Notes: generated by a model not told the origin, from the sequence alone. 63,436 bases of DNA from Acidobacteriota bacterium (GCA_031271905.1 JAISUT010000057.1:1-63436); one strand, 5' to 3'; shown: positions 49,006 through 58,034, counted from the stretch's first letter. Numbers and translations are program-made.

Positions 49006-50589
49006 CTACTCTTCTTGGATGGTCGGCTCGCCCAGCTTGCGGGTGCCGGGGTCGTATGCGGCGGCGACCTTCACCAGCCGCTTGCCGCTGGAACGGTACG
49101 GCCCCATGTAGTCCTTCTCCCCGATCTGCCTCATCGCGGCCGTCGTCGCCTTGCCGCCGTCGCCGCTGGCGAGCTTGAGCTCGAACACGTACACCGCCTC
49201 GCCGGTCGACGCCACCACGTCCGCGCGCCCCTTGTGGCTGTGCACCTCCGCCTGCACGAACTGCCCTATGAGCGTGAACAGCAGGAACACCACCGTCTCC
49301 ACATGGTGCTCCGTCTCCGCGCCTTCGTTGTTGTACGGGACGGCCGCGACCAACGACTGGAGCCGCCTCATGAACGACTCGACGTCTCCCTTGCGCAGGT
49401 CTTTCGCGAAGTCGCCCGCGAAAAGGCCTTGCAGGTGCACGCCCCTGGGCATGTAGGAGTCCAGCAGCTCGTCGAGGAAGGCGTACTTCACCTCCTCGTT
49501 CGGGAACCCCAGCGTATACTCGCCCAGACCCGGGTCGTAGTCCCTGATGGTGAGGTAGCCCGTCTGGTACAGCAGCGGCACCGGGTCGTCCCCCTTCGCG
49601 CGGTAGTCGTCGATGTTCTGCGCGAAAGCGGTGACGCCATTCGCGAAGTCGGGGATGTCGAAGCCGGCGGCCCGCACCTGCTCTATCAGGAAGGTCGGCG
49701 TCCCCGTCTGGAACCAGTAGTAGCCGAACGTCTGCTTCACCAGCGTGTTCAGGACGCTGAACGGGTTGTAGACCGTCTCCGCGCCCGGCGCGAAGCGGTA
49801 GCCGTTGTAGCGCTTGCGCATCTCGGAAAGCGCTTCCCCGTAGGCCATCTTGTTCTTTCGCGCCAACAAACGGATCTCATGCTCGAAACCGTCGGCCAGC
49901 TCCGCCTCCGAGATGCCGCAGATCCCGGCGAACTCCTCCTCCATGCTGATGTCGCGCGGCTGGTTCATGTCGCTGAAGATGCTCACGCGCGAGAACTTCG
50001 ACACCCCGGTGATGAACACGAACCTGAGCCACCGGTCGGCAGACTTCAACACCCCGTAGAAGCCCTTGAGCGCCGCCAGCATGTCCTCGTGGATCTGCCC
50101 CTTCCCCATTGTCTGGACCAGCGGGCGGTCGTACTCGTCTATCAGAACGACGACCCCCTTCCCGGTTTTTTCCGCCGCGCGGCGGATGAGCCCTTGGAAA
50201 CGGGCGGCGGGAGTTTTTCCCGTCCCCGGAGGATTGGCGCCCCACTTCTCTTCCAACGGCCAGAGGTTGGAGTCCAACCCCGCATCGAGGCTTTCGATGT
50301 CCGTGTAGCCCTCAGCGTTCAGATCGATGTGAAAGACCGGGTGCTCCACCCACTCCTTCTCCAGGCTGGCGATCGCGAGCCCTTGGAAAAGCTCCTTCCT
50401 CCCCTCGAAATAGGCCCGCAGCGTCGAGACCATCAGGCTCTTGCCGAAGCGGCGCGGGCGGGCGAGGAAATAGGGCTTCCCCCGCCTCGCCATCCGGTAG
50501 ACGTAGGCGGTCTTGTCCACATAGACGCACCCGTTGTTGCGGATGTACTCGAAATCCTGGATGCCGATGGGCAGGTTGCGCGTTTCCAT
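49006..50589 (-). CDS. AAA-ATPase-like protein with C-terminal PD-(D/E)XK nuclease domain (DUF1703)
   Basis: 527 residues from ATG 50589. It opens with the family-typical LPIGIQDFEYIRNNGCVYVDKT, then RPRRFGKSLM (Walker A-like), VVVLIDEYDRPLV (Walker B) and FVFITGVSKFS. The C-terminal part carries the nuclease-like core GRADVVASTGEAVYVFELKL (D, ExK). These AAA-ATPase_like/PDDEXK_9 proteins are abundant in gut anaerobes, function unknown, with suspected defence or mobile-element roles. The gene looks intact and full length. Confidence 0.85.
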   Translation of the reverse strand: METRNLPIGIQDFEYIRNNGCVYVDKTAYVYRMARRGKPYFLARPRRFGKSLMVSTLRAYFEGRKELFQGLAIASLEKEWVEHPVFHIDLNAEGYTDIESLDAGLDSNLWPLEEKWGANPPGTGKTPAARFQGLIRRAAEKTGKGVVVLIDEYDRPLVQTMGKGQIHEDMLAALKGFYGVLKSADRWLRFVFITGVSKFSRVSIFSDMNQPRDISMEEEFAGICGISEAELADGFEHEIRLLARKNKMAYGEALSEMRKRYNGYRFAPGAETVYNPFSVLNTLVKQTFGYYWFQTGTPTFLIEQVRAAGFDIPDFANGVTAFAQNIDDYRAKGDDPVPLLYQTGYLTIRDYDPGLGEYTLGFPNEEVKYAFLDELLDSYMPRGVHLQGLFAGDFAKDLRKGDVESFMRRLQSLVAAVPYNNEGAETEHHVETVVFLLFTLIGQFVQAEVHSHKGRADVVASTGEAVYVFELKLASGDGGKATTAAMRQIGEKDYMGPYRSSGKRLVKVAAAYDPGTRKLGEPTIQEE

Positions 50590-50691
50590 GCCGTCCATGC
50601 CGTCCCCCATGCCCGAAACTATCGCCGGAAACAGCGCCGATTGCAAGCGAAAGGTTCGCCCGCGCCCTGTGGCGAACCGCGCCCCGAAGTG

Positions 50692-51066
50692 CTACGAAGG
50701 AAGGGGCGTCATACGCCTACGAGCGTTCTCATCATGGTGCGCCGCCGTTTGTACTGGAGGCGGTATCGGGCGAGCATTTCGTTGACGGCGGCATCGCCGT
50801 TTGGGATAGGCGTGGATTTGTAAGATGTCGCCGAGGGCGAGCGTATCCATATCTTCAAAGTCGAGGAATTGGATTTGCGCGTCCGCGACGCCGTTTCGCC
50901 GCAACTCGGCGGCGAACATCCGCAACAACGTGGATTTCCCGCTACGGCGCACACCGATGACGACTTTGATGACATGCCGATCCTTGAGGTCGCGCAGACG
51001 GTCCATGTAGCGTGTCCGATCGATCAGGATTTTGGGCAAACCGTCGCTGTAGCGCCATTCACTCAT
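50692..51066 (-). pseudogene. N-terminal fragment of a DUF4143/AAA-14 ATPase
   Basis: The first 85 or so residues match the start of these ATPases: RTRYMDRLRDLKDRHVIKVVIGVRRSGKSTLLRMF (Walker A GVRRSGKS) and IQFLDFEDMD. After GDILQIHAY the frame becomes nonsense (KRRCRRQRNARP). Another frame continues with NGDAAVNEMLARYRLQYKRRR from an unrelated sequence, so this is a junction. The C-terminal part of the ATPase is absent here. It complements in type, but is not shown to be the other half of, the C-terminal remnants at 464-1282 and 62924-63112. Confidence 0.65.
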
Positions 51067-51110
51067 ACGGAGGCTATTATTTCAAATCGACAGGGGCATG
51101 TGAAGCGAAG

Positions 51111-51227
51111 TTATCTCCGGCAGTAGTATCGGAAGTCGCAACCCTCGCATGTTTTCGATGATTCGGCGCGATGCGCGTACTCGCGGCCCATGATCTTGCG
51201 CGTTACGAAGATCCTGCTCGACAAGCT
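51111..51227 (-). pseudogene. C-terminal tail with Cys cluster of a PD-(D/E)XK nuclease (Cas4/UvrD-C-like)
   Basis: 38 residues ending GREYAHRAESSKTCEGCDFRYYCRR then a stop. The closing CxxCxxxxxC spacing is what ends Cas4-like and helicase-linked PD-(D/E)XK proteins, where it binds an Fe-S cluster. No upstream part of such a gene exists here. It is the only protein-like item in the 307-bp gap 51067-51373. Confidence 0.4.
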
Positions 51228-51373
51228 GAAGGCGTCCTGTCGTAGCCGCAATAGGCGCGGTTCAGACAAGTGACCTAGGGGCGGATGACCCGTTTGCGTC
51301 CCTGCGATTTTTTTGACGCGAGGAATGGCATGGCGGTTGTGTTGCAAACCGCCATGCCAATTCGACGGCAGGG

Positions 51374-54300
51374 CTACCGGGCGGCCTTGCGGGCGAAGAA
51401 GGCGTCCATGCTCGCGTAGGGGAACACGTCGGCGACCGGAGCCGCCGTATCGACGTTCAGCCCCGCCAGCGTCTTGACGGCGGCGGGCGCGACCGGCCAC
51501 CGCCCCTTCTCGGCGCGCGCCTTTTCCAGCTCCGCGGCGTTCACCCCCAGGGACGCCGCCAAGCCCTTGCGCACGGCTTCCGGCGCGGCGTCCAAACCCG
51601 CCTTCCCAAGCGCGGCGGCGAGCTTCGCCAGAATCTCCGCGTTGCCCAGTCCCGCCAGCGGCGCGGCGGCGGCTTCGACGCCGACCGTCCGTCCGTCGAA
51701 GCCGACGACCGTCCCGGAAGACTCGGCCAAGGTCGCCGCTGGCAACACCACTTCCGCGCGCTGCGCCGTCTCGGTCAGGAAATGGTCCACCGCCACCAGC
51801 GGCTGGAACGCCGGGACGCCCCCCTCTTGCCCGTCGGCCAGCGGGTCCTCGAACAGCACCAGCGCCGCCCGGAGTCTTTCCAAGGGCGCCGCCCCGTCGA
51901 TGCCCGCCAGCTTCGCCGCGACGCCGCCGCTGTCCGCGCGCGCCAAGAGCAGCCCCGCGCCCGGCTTGCCGATGTGGTCCGTGACGGCGAGCAGTTGCGC
52001 CAAGCCCTTGAGGTCGTCCGTCGAGCGCTCCACGGCGTCGTCCAGGTCGTAGACCGCGACCGCCTTGCGGGCGGCGGCGAGCTTGGCCGCCAGCGCCTCT
52101 ATCTTGTCCGGCGCGACCCCCGCGGCTTCGGCGGCCTTGGCCGGTGTCAGCGACGCGACGGAGGCTTTCAGCGCATCCGCGCCCGGCAAATCCTGTCGCC
52201 CCGACTGCAACGCGAGCGCGAGCGCCGCCGCGTAGACCGTCCCCGCCGTGCCCCGGCGGGCGTCAATCCACAGGTCGCCCGGCTTCGCCAAATCGTTCGG
52301 CCAGGAGCTGACCACGACCAGCTCCGCGCCGCGCTTGCGGGCGCGGCGAACCGCCATGCCCAGCATCGGGTTCGCCTTCGCCGGGTCGGCGCCCGCCAGC
52401 AGGATCAGGTCGGCGTCCGCCAGGTCTTCGAGCTTGCAGGTGGAGGCGGTGTCGCCCAAGATCTCGTCAAGGTCGCGCCGCGGGCCGCCGCGCCTGTTCC
52501 GTCCGAAGCTCCCGACCGCCTTCACGCCGAGCGCGTCGGCCATCTGCCGCAACAGCCACGCCTCCTCCAGCGTCATGCGGGGCGCGGCCAGCACCCCGAC
52601 CGCGTCCGCGCCGTGCGCCTTCACGGCGTCTTGCAGGGCCGCGGCCGCCGCCTGGATCGCCTCGTCCCAAGACGCCTCGACCAGCTCGCCGCCTTTCCTC
52701 ACCAGCGGCGTCCGCAACCGCTCCTTCCCTTGCAGGAGGCCGGTGCCGAAGCGCCCCTTGGCGCAGAGCAGGCCGCGGTCCGAAGCCGCGCCTTTGTCCG
52801 CAGGCGCGGCGCTCGCCCAGAACAGGCCCTCGGCGGCGACGTTCAGGCTCAGCTCGCACCCGACCGAGCAGAAGGTGCAGACGGACGGCTTGGCCTCGGT
52901 CTTCCACGGCCCCTGCTTGCCATACGGGAGCCTGGCTTCGAGCGCGCCGGTGGGGCAGCTCTCGACGCACGAGCCGCAGGCGATGCAGTCGCTCTCGCCC
53001 AGGGACTTGCCGATCACCGGGCTGACCACGGTGGCGAAGCCGCGCCCGACGAAGCCCAGCACGCCCATCCCCACCACCTCGGCGCAGGTGCGTATGCAAC
53101 GCCCGCACAGGACGCACTTGTTGGGGTCGAGCGAGATCAGCGGATGGCTCCTGTCGGCCTTGTGACGGCGCACCTCGCCCGCCAGGCGCGCCAGATCGAC
53201 GCCGTACTCGCCGGCGTAGCGCTTCAGGTCGCACTCGAACACGGACTTGCAACCGCACTCCATGCAGCGTTCCGCCTCCGACAGCGTGTGCGGCTCGTCC
53301 AGGCCCGTCTCGACCTGCACGAAGTCGCGGACGCGCTCGGCGGCGGCGCGCTCCGGCATGAGGTTGCGCTCCAACTTCTCGACGTCGGCGAACGTCCCCT
53401 CGGGGAGCTTGCCGAAAAACTCGCGGCTGCTCTTGAACTCCCGCTTGTCGCCGGTCACCTCGCCGCCGGACAGGTACTGGTCGATGGCGATGGCGGCCGT
53501 GCGGCCGTGGGCGATGGCGTCGATGACCGCCGAAGGGCCCAGCACCACGTCGCCGCCGGCGAAGACGCCCTTGACGCCGGTCGCCATCGTGTCCTCGTCC
53601 GCCACGATGGTGGACCACTTGGTGGCGGCGGGCTTGCCCCCCTCCGGCTCCTTGTCGAGCGCCGTCAGGTCGGTGTCTTGGCCGATGGCCGCGAAGACGT
53701 AGGAGCAGGGGATGTCCGCCACCGCGCCGGGAATCGGCACCGGCTTGCGCCGCCCGCTCGCGTCAGGCTCGCCCAGCTCCATGCGCTGGCAACGGATGCC
53801 GGTCAGCTTGCCGCCCTCTTGGAGCAGCTCCAGGGGCGCGGCCAGCAGCTCCAGCTTGACCCCTTCCTTCTCGGCGGCGTCGATCTCCTCGTGGTGCGCC
53901 GGCATCTCCTTGCGCGTGCGGCGGTAGATGATGGAAACCTCCTCCGCGCCGCAGCGGAGCGAGGTGCGCGCCGCGTCGATGGCGGAGTTGCCGCCGCCCA
54001 CCACGGCCACCTTCCCTTGCAGCTTGGGCGCGCCGTGCAGGTCGCAGTCGCGCAAAAAGTCGAGCGCCGGGGAGACGCCTTCGACGGCGTCCTCGTCCTT
54101 GAGCCCCATCTTCTTGCCCAAGGGGGCGCCGAGGGCGACGAACACGGCGTCGAACCCGTCCTTCGACTTCAAACTTTCTATGGTGAAGTCCTTGCCGAGC
54201 GCCTTGCCCAGCTCCACCTTCACACCCAGGTCGAGGATGCCCTGTATCTCGTCGTCAAGCTCCTTGCGCGGGAGGCGGTACTCCGGGATGCCGTAGCGGA

Positions 54301-55006
54301 GCATGCCGCCCAGCTTGGGCAGCGACTCGAAGACGGTGACCGTGTGCCCCCGCAACGTCAGGTAGTAGGCGCAGGTCAGGCCGCCGGGCCCGCCGCCCAC
54401 GACGGCCACGCGCTTGCCGGAGTCCTTCACCCCCGCGGGCTTGGCCAGCGCGGGGCCGCCCTGCTCGGAGACGTAGCGCTTGATGAAGTTGATGCCCACC
54501 GGCTCGTCCACCTGCTGGCGCAGGCACTTGACCTCGCACTTGCGCACGCAGACGCGGCCGCAGGTCATCGGCAACGGGTTGTTCTCGCGGATGAGGTCGA
54601 GGGCTTCTTTATAATAGCCGCGCGAGGCGAGGCTCATGTAGCCTTGGACATCGACCCCCGCCGGACAGGCGTTTTTCGCCGGGCAGAGGCAGTCGGCGTA
54701 ATGGTCGGTCAGGAGCAGTTCCAGCGCGGTCTTGCGCGAGGCGACGATGCGGGGGTTGCGCGTGGCGACCTCCATCCCCTCGCGGACGCGCGTGACGCAG
54801 GCGGGAACCAGGCGGGGCATCCCCTTGACCTCCACGACGCACAGGAAACAGGAGCCGTAGGGCTCCAGCCGCGGGTCGTGGCACAGGGTCGGGATGTCGT
54901 CCAATGCCAGCCGGCGCACCGCGTCGAGGATGGTTTCGTCGGCCGCCGCCGCTATCTTTTGTCCGTTGACGGTCAATTCGACTTGAGTTTTCGTTTCTGT
55001 CGCCAT
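51374..55006 (-). CDS. NuoG/formate-dehydrogenase-like subunit fused to a GltD-type flavoprotein (Fe-S oxidoreductase)
   Basis: 1210 residues. In order: a [2Fe-2S] ferredoxin domain (Cys42, 53, 56, 70) and an N-terminal Fe-S segment with His102 and CPAKNACPAG...CGRVC. A GltD/NfnB-like FAD-NAD(P)H module follows (GGGPGG 204-209; GGGNSA 337-342; GVFAGGDVV). Next come two [4Fe-4S] motifs (Cys631/634/637/641 and 674/677/680/684), and then a molybdopterin-oxidoreductase-like domain with its own cluster (CTFCSVGC...LLCAKG). In that last domain the loop that should hold the catalytic Cys/Sec-His reads GSFGRNRRGGPRR, so formate chemistry is unlikely; the domain is NuoG-like. It is the last gene of the nuoE-nuoF operon. 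It probably links NADH, a second pyridine nucleotide and ferredoxin. Confidence 0.85.
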   Translation of the reverse strand: MATETKTQVELTVNGQKIAAAADETILDAVRRLALDDIPTLCHDPRLEPYGSCFLCVVEVKGMPRLVPACVTRVREGMEVATRNPRIVASRKTALELLLTDHYADCLCPAKNACPAGVDVQGYMSLASRGYYKEALDLIRENNPLPMTCGRVCVRKCEVKCLRQQVDEPVGINFIKRYVSEQGGPALAKPAGVKDSGKRVAVVGGGPGGLTCAYYLTLRGHTVTVFESLPKLGGMLRYGIPEYRLPRKELDDEIQGILDLGVKVELGKALGKDFTIESLKSKDGFDAVFVALGAPLGKKMGLKDEDAVEGVSPALDFLRDCDLHGAPKLQGKVAVVGGGNSAIDAARTSLRCGAEEVSIIYRRTRKEMPAHHEEIDAAEKEGVKLELLAAPLELLQEGGKLTGIRCQRMELGEPDASGRRKPVPIPGAVADIPCSYVFAAIGQDTDLTALDKEPEGGKPAATKWSTIVADEDTMATGVKGVFAGGDVVLGPSAVIDAIAHGRTAAIAIDQYLSGGEVTGDKREFKSSREFFGKLPEGTFADVEKLERNLMPERAAAERVRDFVQVETGLDEPHTLSEAERCMECGCKSVFECDLKRYAGEYGVDLARLAGEVRRHKADRSHPLISLDPNKCVLCGRCIRTCAEVVGMGVLGFVGRGFATVVSPVIGKSLGESDCIACGSCVESCPTGALEARLPYGKQGPWKTEAKPSVCTFCSVGCELSLNVAAEGLFWASAAPADKGAASDRGLLCAKGRFGTGLLQGKERLRTPLVRKGGELVEASWDEAIQAAAAALQDAVKAHGADAVGVLAAPRMTLEEAWLLRQMADALGVKAVGSFGRNRRGGPRRDLDEILGDTASTCKLEDLADADLILLAGADPAKANPMLGMAVRRARKRGAELVVVSSWPNDLAKPGDLWIDARRGTAGTVYAAALALALQSGRQDLPGADALKASVASLTPAKAAEAAGVAPDKIEALAAKLAAARKAVAVYDLDDAVERSTDDLKGLAQLLAVTDHIGKPGAGLLLARADSGGVAAKLAGIDGAAPLERLRAALVLFEDPLADGQEGGVPAFQPLVAVDHFLTETAQRAEVVLPAATLAESSGTVVGFDGRTVGVEAAAAPLAGLGNAEILAKLAAALGKAGLDAAPEAVRKGLAASLGVNAAELEKARAEKGRWPVAPAAVKTLAGLNVDTAAPVADVFPYASMDAFFARKAAR

Positions 55007-55075
55007 TTTGCAAATTCCCTCTTGTTGTCCCGCAACCGCGGGTTTCCGATTCCCTTCCCGCCGCGCCGCCCCGCC

Positions 55076-56824
55076 CTACCGTTTCTCGATAGCGTTGACG
55101 TTGCAGACCGTCATGCACTTGCCGCAACGGACGCACTTGCCCGCGTCGATGGCATGCGGCTTCTTCTTCTCGCCCGTGATCGCGCCGACCGCGCAGGAGG
55201 ACAGGCACAGCCCGCAGCCGATGCACTTGCCCGCGTCGATGGCGAACTCCACCAGCGCGAGGCAGGACTTGGCGGGGCACTTCTTGTCGTGGATGTGCGC
55301 CGTGTACTCGTCCATGAAATAGCGGAGCGTCGTGAGCACGGGGTTGGGGGCCGACTGCCCGAGGCCGCACAGGGAGCTGGACTTGATCTGCTCGCCCAGC
55401 TCGCGCAGCAGCCCGATGTCCTCCTCCTTCCCCTTGCCCTCGCAGATGCGTTGCAGGATCTCCAGCATCCGCTTGGTGCCGATGCGGCAGAAGGTGCATT
55501 TGCCGCACGACTCGTTCTGCGTGAAGGAGAGGAAGAAGCGCGCCACGTCCACCATGCAGGTGGTCTCGTCCATGACCACCATGCCGCCGGAGCCCATGAT
55601 GGCGCCCGTGGCGGTGATCTGCTCGTAGTCCACCGGCGTCTCGCCCAGGGAGGCGGGGATGCAGCCGCCGGACGGCCCGCCCATCTGCACCGCCTTGAAC
55701 GGCCCGCCCAGCGTGGTGCCGCCGCCGATCTTGTAGATGACGTCGTTGAGCGTCATCCCCATCGGCACCTCCACGAGGCCGCCGTTTTTGATCTTGCCCG
55801 CCAAAGCGAAAACCTTGGTCCCCTTCGAGCCCTCGGTGCCGAGCGCCTTGAAGGCCGCCGCGCCGTTCAGGATTATCCAGGCGACGTTGGCCAGCGTCTC
55901 GACGTTGTTGATGCAGGTGGGGTGCCCCCAGAGCCCCGACTCGACCGGGAAGGGGGGGCGCACACGCGGCATGCCGCGCTTGCCCTCGATGGAGGCGATG
56001 AGCGCCGTCTCCTCGCCGCAGACGAACGCCCCCGCGCCCTCTTTCAGCCTGATGTTGAACTTGAACCCCTTGCCGAAGATATCGTCGCCGAGGAAGCCGC
56101 GCGCGGTCGCCTCGGCGATGGCGTGTTTGAGATGTTTGATCGCTTCGGGGTATTCCGCGCGCACGTAGATGTAGCCGGCGTCCGCGCCGATGGCGTAGGC
56201 GGCGATCGCCATGCCCTCCAGCACCGAGTGCGGGTCGCTCTCCAGGACGCTCCGGTCCATGAACGCGCCCGGGTCGCCTTCGTCGGCGTTACAGATGATG
56301 TACTTGTGCTCGTCCCGGTACCCGGCGGCGAACTTCCACTTCGTGCCGGTCGGGAAGCCCGCGCCGCCGCGCCCGCGCAGGCCCGCGTCGGCGACGGTCG
56401 CCACCACCTCTTCGCGCGTCATGGAGGTCAGCGCCTTCTCCAGCGCCTTGTAGCCCTGCCGGGCGAGGTACTCGTCCAGGTTGTCCGGGTCGATGACGCC
56501 GCTGTTGCGCAGGACGATGCGCTTCTGCTGCGCGCCGCTCGCCGCCGCGTCGAAGACGAACTCGGCTGCGATTTTCCCGTTTTTGACGTGGCTCTCGAAG
56601 ATGGCGTCCGCCTTCTCGGGGGTGACGTTGCCGTAAAAGACGCTCTCCGTCCCTTCCTCCCGAACCTCGACCAGCACCTCGGCGTGGCACATGCCGATGC
56701 AACCGGTCTTTTTCAGCGAGGCACCGTGGTCGCCCGAACCGAGCAGCTCCTCGAAGCGCTGGTAGACCTTCTGGCCGCCGGCCGCCAGCCCGCAGGAACC
56801 CATCCCTATAACGATCTCTCTCAT
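55076..56824 (-). CDS. NuoF/HydB-like NADH-binding iron-sulfur flavoprotein
   Basis: 582 residues from ATG 56824. An N-terminal thioredoxin-like [2Fe-2S] domain (GSCGLAAGG...GCIGMCHAE) precedes the FMN/NADH module GRGGAGFPTG (151-160), CNADEGDPGA and CGEETALIASIEG. A [4Fe-4S] site follows at ESCGKCTFCRIGT, and two C-terminal [4Fe-4S] ferredoxin motifs (CIGCGLCLSSC, CVRCGKCMTVC) close the protein. This layout is that of HydB/HndC-type subunits in bifurcating hydrogenases and NAD-linked complexes, not plain NuoF. It lies 48 bp after the nuoE-like gene and 69 bp before the fused subunit. Confidence 0.92.
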   Translation of the reverse strand: MREIVIGMGSCGLAAGGQKVYQRFEELLGSGDHGASLKKTGCIGMCHAEVLVEVREEGTESVFYGNVTPEKADAIFESHVKNGKIAAEFVFDAAASGAQQKRIVLRNSGVIDPDNLDEYLARQGYKALEKALTSMTREEVVATVADAGLRGRGGAGFPTGTKWKFAAGYRDEHKYIICNADEGDPGAFMDRSVLESDPHSVLEGMAIAAYAIGADAGYIYVRAEYPEAIKHLKHAIAEATARGFLGDDIFGKGFKFNIRLKEGAGAFVCGEETALIASIEGKRGMPRVRPPFPVESGLWGHPTCINNVETLANVAWIILNGAAAFKALGTEGSKGTKVFALAGKIKNGGLVEVPMGMTLNDVIYKIGGGTTLGGPFKAVQMGGPSGGCIPASLGETPVDYEQITATGAIMGSGGMVVMDETTCMVDVARFFLSFTQNESCGKCTFCRIGTKRMLEILQRICEGKGKEEDIGLLRELGEQIKSSSLCGLGQSAPNPVLTTLRYFMDEYTAHIHDKKCPAKSCLALVEFAIDAGKCIGCGLCLSSCAVGAITGEKKKPHAIDAGKCVRCGKCMTVCNVNAIEKR

Positions 56825-56872
56825 GTCTGCAACCTCTCGAAGTATCGCGGGGGTGCGCACGCAGGCGCGCCC

Positions 56873-57364
56873 CTACATTTTTTGCGCGTCGCGCCGGTAT
56901 TGGCGCAGCAGCTTGCGAATCGTCTGCGGCGTCAGGCGGCCGTAGGTCTGCTCGTCGATCATCATGGCGGGCGCGAGGCTGCAACAGCCGAGGCATGCCA
57001 CGACCATGTAGGTGAAGATGCCGTCCTCGGTCGTCTCGTCCGGCACGACCTTCAGCTCGTCCTCGATGACCTGCCCGACGGTCTCCGCGCCGACCACATG
57101 GCACGCCGTCCCCTTGCAGAGCCGGATGACATGCTTGCCCAGCGGTTTCAAGCGGAACTGCTTGTAGAATGTGATGACGCCGCAGATCTCCGCCTCGGGA
57201 GTCCCCGTGACGGAGGCGATGCGCTCGATGGCGGCCGGGGGCACGTAGCCGTAACTTTCCTGTGCCGCCTGCAAAAGCGGGATGATCATGCCGGGCTCCC
57301 CCCGGTACTGCCACAACATCTTCTCGAACGCCGCCGGTGCCGGCTGGCCGCTTTCTTGGATCAT
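56873..57364 (-). CDS. NuoE/HydC-like [2Fe-2S] subunit
   Basis: 163 residues. Thioredoxin-like ferredoxin with CKGTACHV and CLGCCSLAPAMMID providing four Cys for one [2Fe-2S] cluster; a three-helix N-terminal domain (QESYGYVPPAAIERIA) precedes it. It partners the NuoF-like subunit in NADH-linked complexes. First gene of the operon. Its start lies 28 bp downstream, in the transcription direction, of a miniature element (copy E) that separates it from the RAM-domain gene. Confidence 0.93.
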   Translation of the reverse strand: MIQESGQPAPAAFEKMLWQYRGEPGMIIPLLQAAQESYGYVPPAAIERIASVTGTPEAEICGVITFYKQFRLKPLGKHVIRLCKGTACHVVGAETVGQVIEDELKVVPDETTEDGIFTYMVVACLGCCSLAPAMMIDEQTYGRLTPQTIRKLLRQYRRDAQKM

Positions 57365-57392
57365 GGTCTTCTGTCCTTGGTGTCTTGTTAAA

Positions 57393-57513
57393 GGGGGCCT
57401 CTAAAAACCCCGGACGCTGCGTTGCGCCTTGACCGGAAATGCCCATGCGCCTCGGCGAACTCCGCTTTTCGACCTGCGGCGACGCCTTGTCTGCGAGGTT
57501 TTTAGAGGCTCCC
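57393..57513 (+). mobile_element. miniature inverted-repeat element, copy E (complete, 121 bp)
   Basis: Left end GGGGGCCTCTAAAAACC and right end GGTTTTTAGAGGCTCCC, with an exact 4-bp flank duplication TAAA (57389-57392, 57514-57517). The core starts like the short copies (CGGACGCTGCGTTGCGCCTTG), then has about 60 extra bases, also partly seen in copies A and D. Its last base is the third base of the RAM-domain gene's stop codon. Confidence 0.85.
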
Positions 57514-58034
57514 TAAATGATGTCGAGTTGCTTGATGCGCAGGACGCCGGACAACAGGCGGACCTGGTCGCCGAGGAGCTTGCGGACGGCCCTGTAGGAC
57601 TCCCCCGACAGCTTCAGGACGACCTGTCCGCCACCGTCGGTCACATCGCGCCGCGTCACCCCGGGCAATGCGTCAAGCCGTGCGCAAAGTTCCTCGACCT
57701 TGTCCGACTCCACGTCCAAAACGGCGTAGGAGGAGGCTTTGCCCGCTCCGCCTTTGTCGGCGGACAAAGCCTCCTCGCAGGGATGCGCCTCGGCCGCCGT
57801 CACCCCCGGCAAGGGGCGCAACCGCCCCTCGACGACGGCGTCCACGCCTTCGTCGCCCTGCGCCTGGATGCGCAACACGAAGTTCCAATCGCCTAGGACG
57901 GGGGCGCAGTCGGTCACGCCCTTCACTTTGGAGATGCCGGAGCGGAGCGCGGTCAGGTCGGCACCTTGGCCGCCGCGTAGGAACACCACGGCGGCAGACG
58001 CATGGGTGGTTGAAGTTTCAGGCTGGGTACCCAT
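57513..58034 (-). CDS. tandem Lrp/AsnC-type RAM (ligand-binding) domain protein
   Basis: 173 residues made of two RAM/ACT-like domains. The first (AVVFLRGGQGADLTALRSGI...GVTDCAPVLGDWNFVLRI) and second (SYAVLDVESDKVEELCARLDALPGV...VVLKLSG) share the Lrp effector-domain pattern. There is no helix-turn-helix, so it is not a direct DNA-binding regulator. It may sense an amino acid or assist the downstream oxidoreductase. The preserved transcription direction toward nuoE suggests co-expression, now separated by the inserted miniature element. Confidence 0.7.
   Translation of the reverse strand: MGTQPETSTTHASAAVVFLRGGQGADLTALRSGISKVKGVTDCAPVLGDWNFVLRIQAQGDEGVDAVVEGRLRPLPGVTAAEAHPCEEALSADKGGAGKASSYAVLDVESDKVEELCARLDALPGVTRRDVTDGGGQVVLKLSGESYRAVRKLLGDQVRLLSGVLRIKQLDII

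Noticed and set aside
51111-51500. 129-residue minus-strand gene
   Set aside because: Only the last 38 residues are protein-like; the upstream part is an out-of-frame shadow of the 51374-55006 gene.
51782-57391. 1869-residue plus-strand open frame
   Set aside because: It is the antisense shadow of the nuoE/nuoF/GltD-NuoG genes. High GC removes stops; the residue composition (H/R/A/V-rich) fits no family and it has no start signals.
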